A stretch of DNA of 64,000 bases, taken from positions 84,673 through 148,672 of the forward strand of contig NZ_JAGRPM010000013.1 of the NCBI RefSeq assembly GCF_019449565.1, read 5' to 3'. The position numbers were made by a program, and so were the translations under genes. Positions 63,686-64,000 of the stretch are shown in pieces. The notes beneath the pieces were generated by a model. That model was not told the origin of the DNA and did no database searches. It saw only the letters and a list, made by a program, of their open reading frames with translations. The DNA is from Rhodoblastus sp. (GTDB lineage: Bacteria > Pseudomonadota > Alphaproteobacteria > Rhizobiales > Beijerinckiaceae). Numbering within the stretch: the stretch's first letter is position 1; each line of letters opens with the position of its first letter.

Positions 63686-64000
63686 ATAATTTCAATGAGT
63701 TAAGCATATAATTTTTGCGCCTCGCAGAATCATGTGCGGTTGTCTGCGAGGGAAAAAACGCGCGGGAAGACGCCGCGCCTGACGTTCTCTGGCAAAGCGC
63801 GCCGTCAATGTGCGTTCGTGAAATGCCTGTGCGAGGATCCAAATCCGACGCGGTCGAATCGCACGGCGCCTCGGGAGCACAAAGCTTCCTGATCGGTCAG
63901 AAGTTTTTCCGAGCACCCCGAGCGGCCGTCCACCAAGGCCTTTGCTTCCTCAGCCCTGACTTTGGCGTCGACATGACTGATTCCGAGTCCGATAAATCCC
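63686..64000. other. right-edge region beyond the distal att-like repeat
   Basis: 315 bp with no recognised gene. It begins AT-rich and becomes mixed. A minus-strand frame (63805-63999) is open to the window edge and is listed separately. No integrase or transposase similarity is visible in what can be seen. Confidence 0.4.
63805..63999 (-). CDS. possible partial protein running off the right edge
   Basis: 64 codons open from the right edge to a TGA at 63805-63807, beginning GFIGLGISHVDAKVRAEEAK and including LTDQEALCSRGAVRFDRVG. The first part has a protein-like composition, but I recognise no family. It could equally be a chance frame in GC-rich DNA; the sequence beyond the window would decide. 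Confidence 0.25.
   Translation of the reverse strand, partial: GFIGLGISHVDAKVRAEEAKALVDGRSGCSEKLLTDQEALCSRGAVRFDRVGFGSSHRHFTNAH

Overview
The window is a 64 kb, GC-rich chromosomal segment of an alphaproteobacterium, most likely order Hyphomicrobiales (Rhizobiales). The meso-DAP type MurE, the FtsZ tail ending in an [12 protein letters not shown] peptide, a mitochondrial-type NDUFS4-like complex I subunit, the gatCAB/ruvX/plsY/dprA neighbourhood and the csp-DUF192-tRNA-Pro-NDUFS4 order all point there. A family such as Methylocystaceae or Beijerinckiaceae would fit, but the sequence alone does not settle this.

Layout: 1-4.3 kb holds the end of metF and a full cobalamin-dependent metH, separated by a palindromic intergenic repeat. 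4.3-8.6 kb is a mixed stretch: an HPP/CBS membrane protein, an extensin-like protein, DUF2853, a DNA glycosylase, an AmpD-like amidase and a glycine-zipper lipoprotein. 8.86-9.25 kb is the RNase P RNA gene. 9.6-29.6 kb is the division and cell-wall (dcw) cluster, rsmH-ftsL-ftsI-murE-murF-mraY-murD-ftsW-murG-[dinB-like]-murC-[glutamine amidotransferase]-murB-ddl-ftsQ-ftsA-ftsZ. Its genes are mostly translationally coupled, and it ends in a strong terminator. mraZ is not present, and two non-canonical genes are embedded. lpxC, bamD, recN and ligA follow (30-36 kb), giving a continuous envelope, division and DNA-repair block.

36-44.7 kb contains an acyl-CoA-binding protein, an Fe-S scaffold-like protein, Hsp20, a Ubi hydroxylase with exonuclease III, a thioredoxin-like protein, a Tat-exported metallo-beta-lactamase-fold protein, an alpha/beta hydrolase, and a small HXXEE/TetR operon with a candidate operator. 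44.8-54.1 kb carries a dihydroorotase homologue lacking the metal-binding HxH, then plsY, dprA, ruvX, a UPF0173 hydrolase and gatC-gatA-chorismate mutase-gatB. 54.6-60.2 kb holds a lysine/alanine-rich histone-H1-like protein, a tRNA-Ser, a large BON-like/OmpA protein and a helix-hairpin-helix membrane protein. 60.4-62.25 kb has a two-domain cold-shock protein, DUF192, tRNA-Pro, the NDUFS4-like subunit and tRNA-Arg.

The right end looks like accessory DNA. The last 40 bp of tRNA-Arg are repeated exactly about 1.4 kb downstream, enclosing a saccharopine-dehydrogenase-like gene. This is the usual footprint of a tRNA-targeted integrated element, although no integrase is visible. The most interesting leads are this att-like duplication, the two extra genes in the dcw cluster, the pseudo-dihydroorotase without pyrB, the TetR operator palindrome, the hairpin sequestering the hsp20 ribosome-binding site, and the family of nested palindromic repeats.
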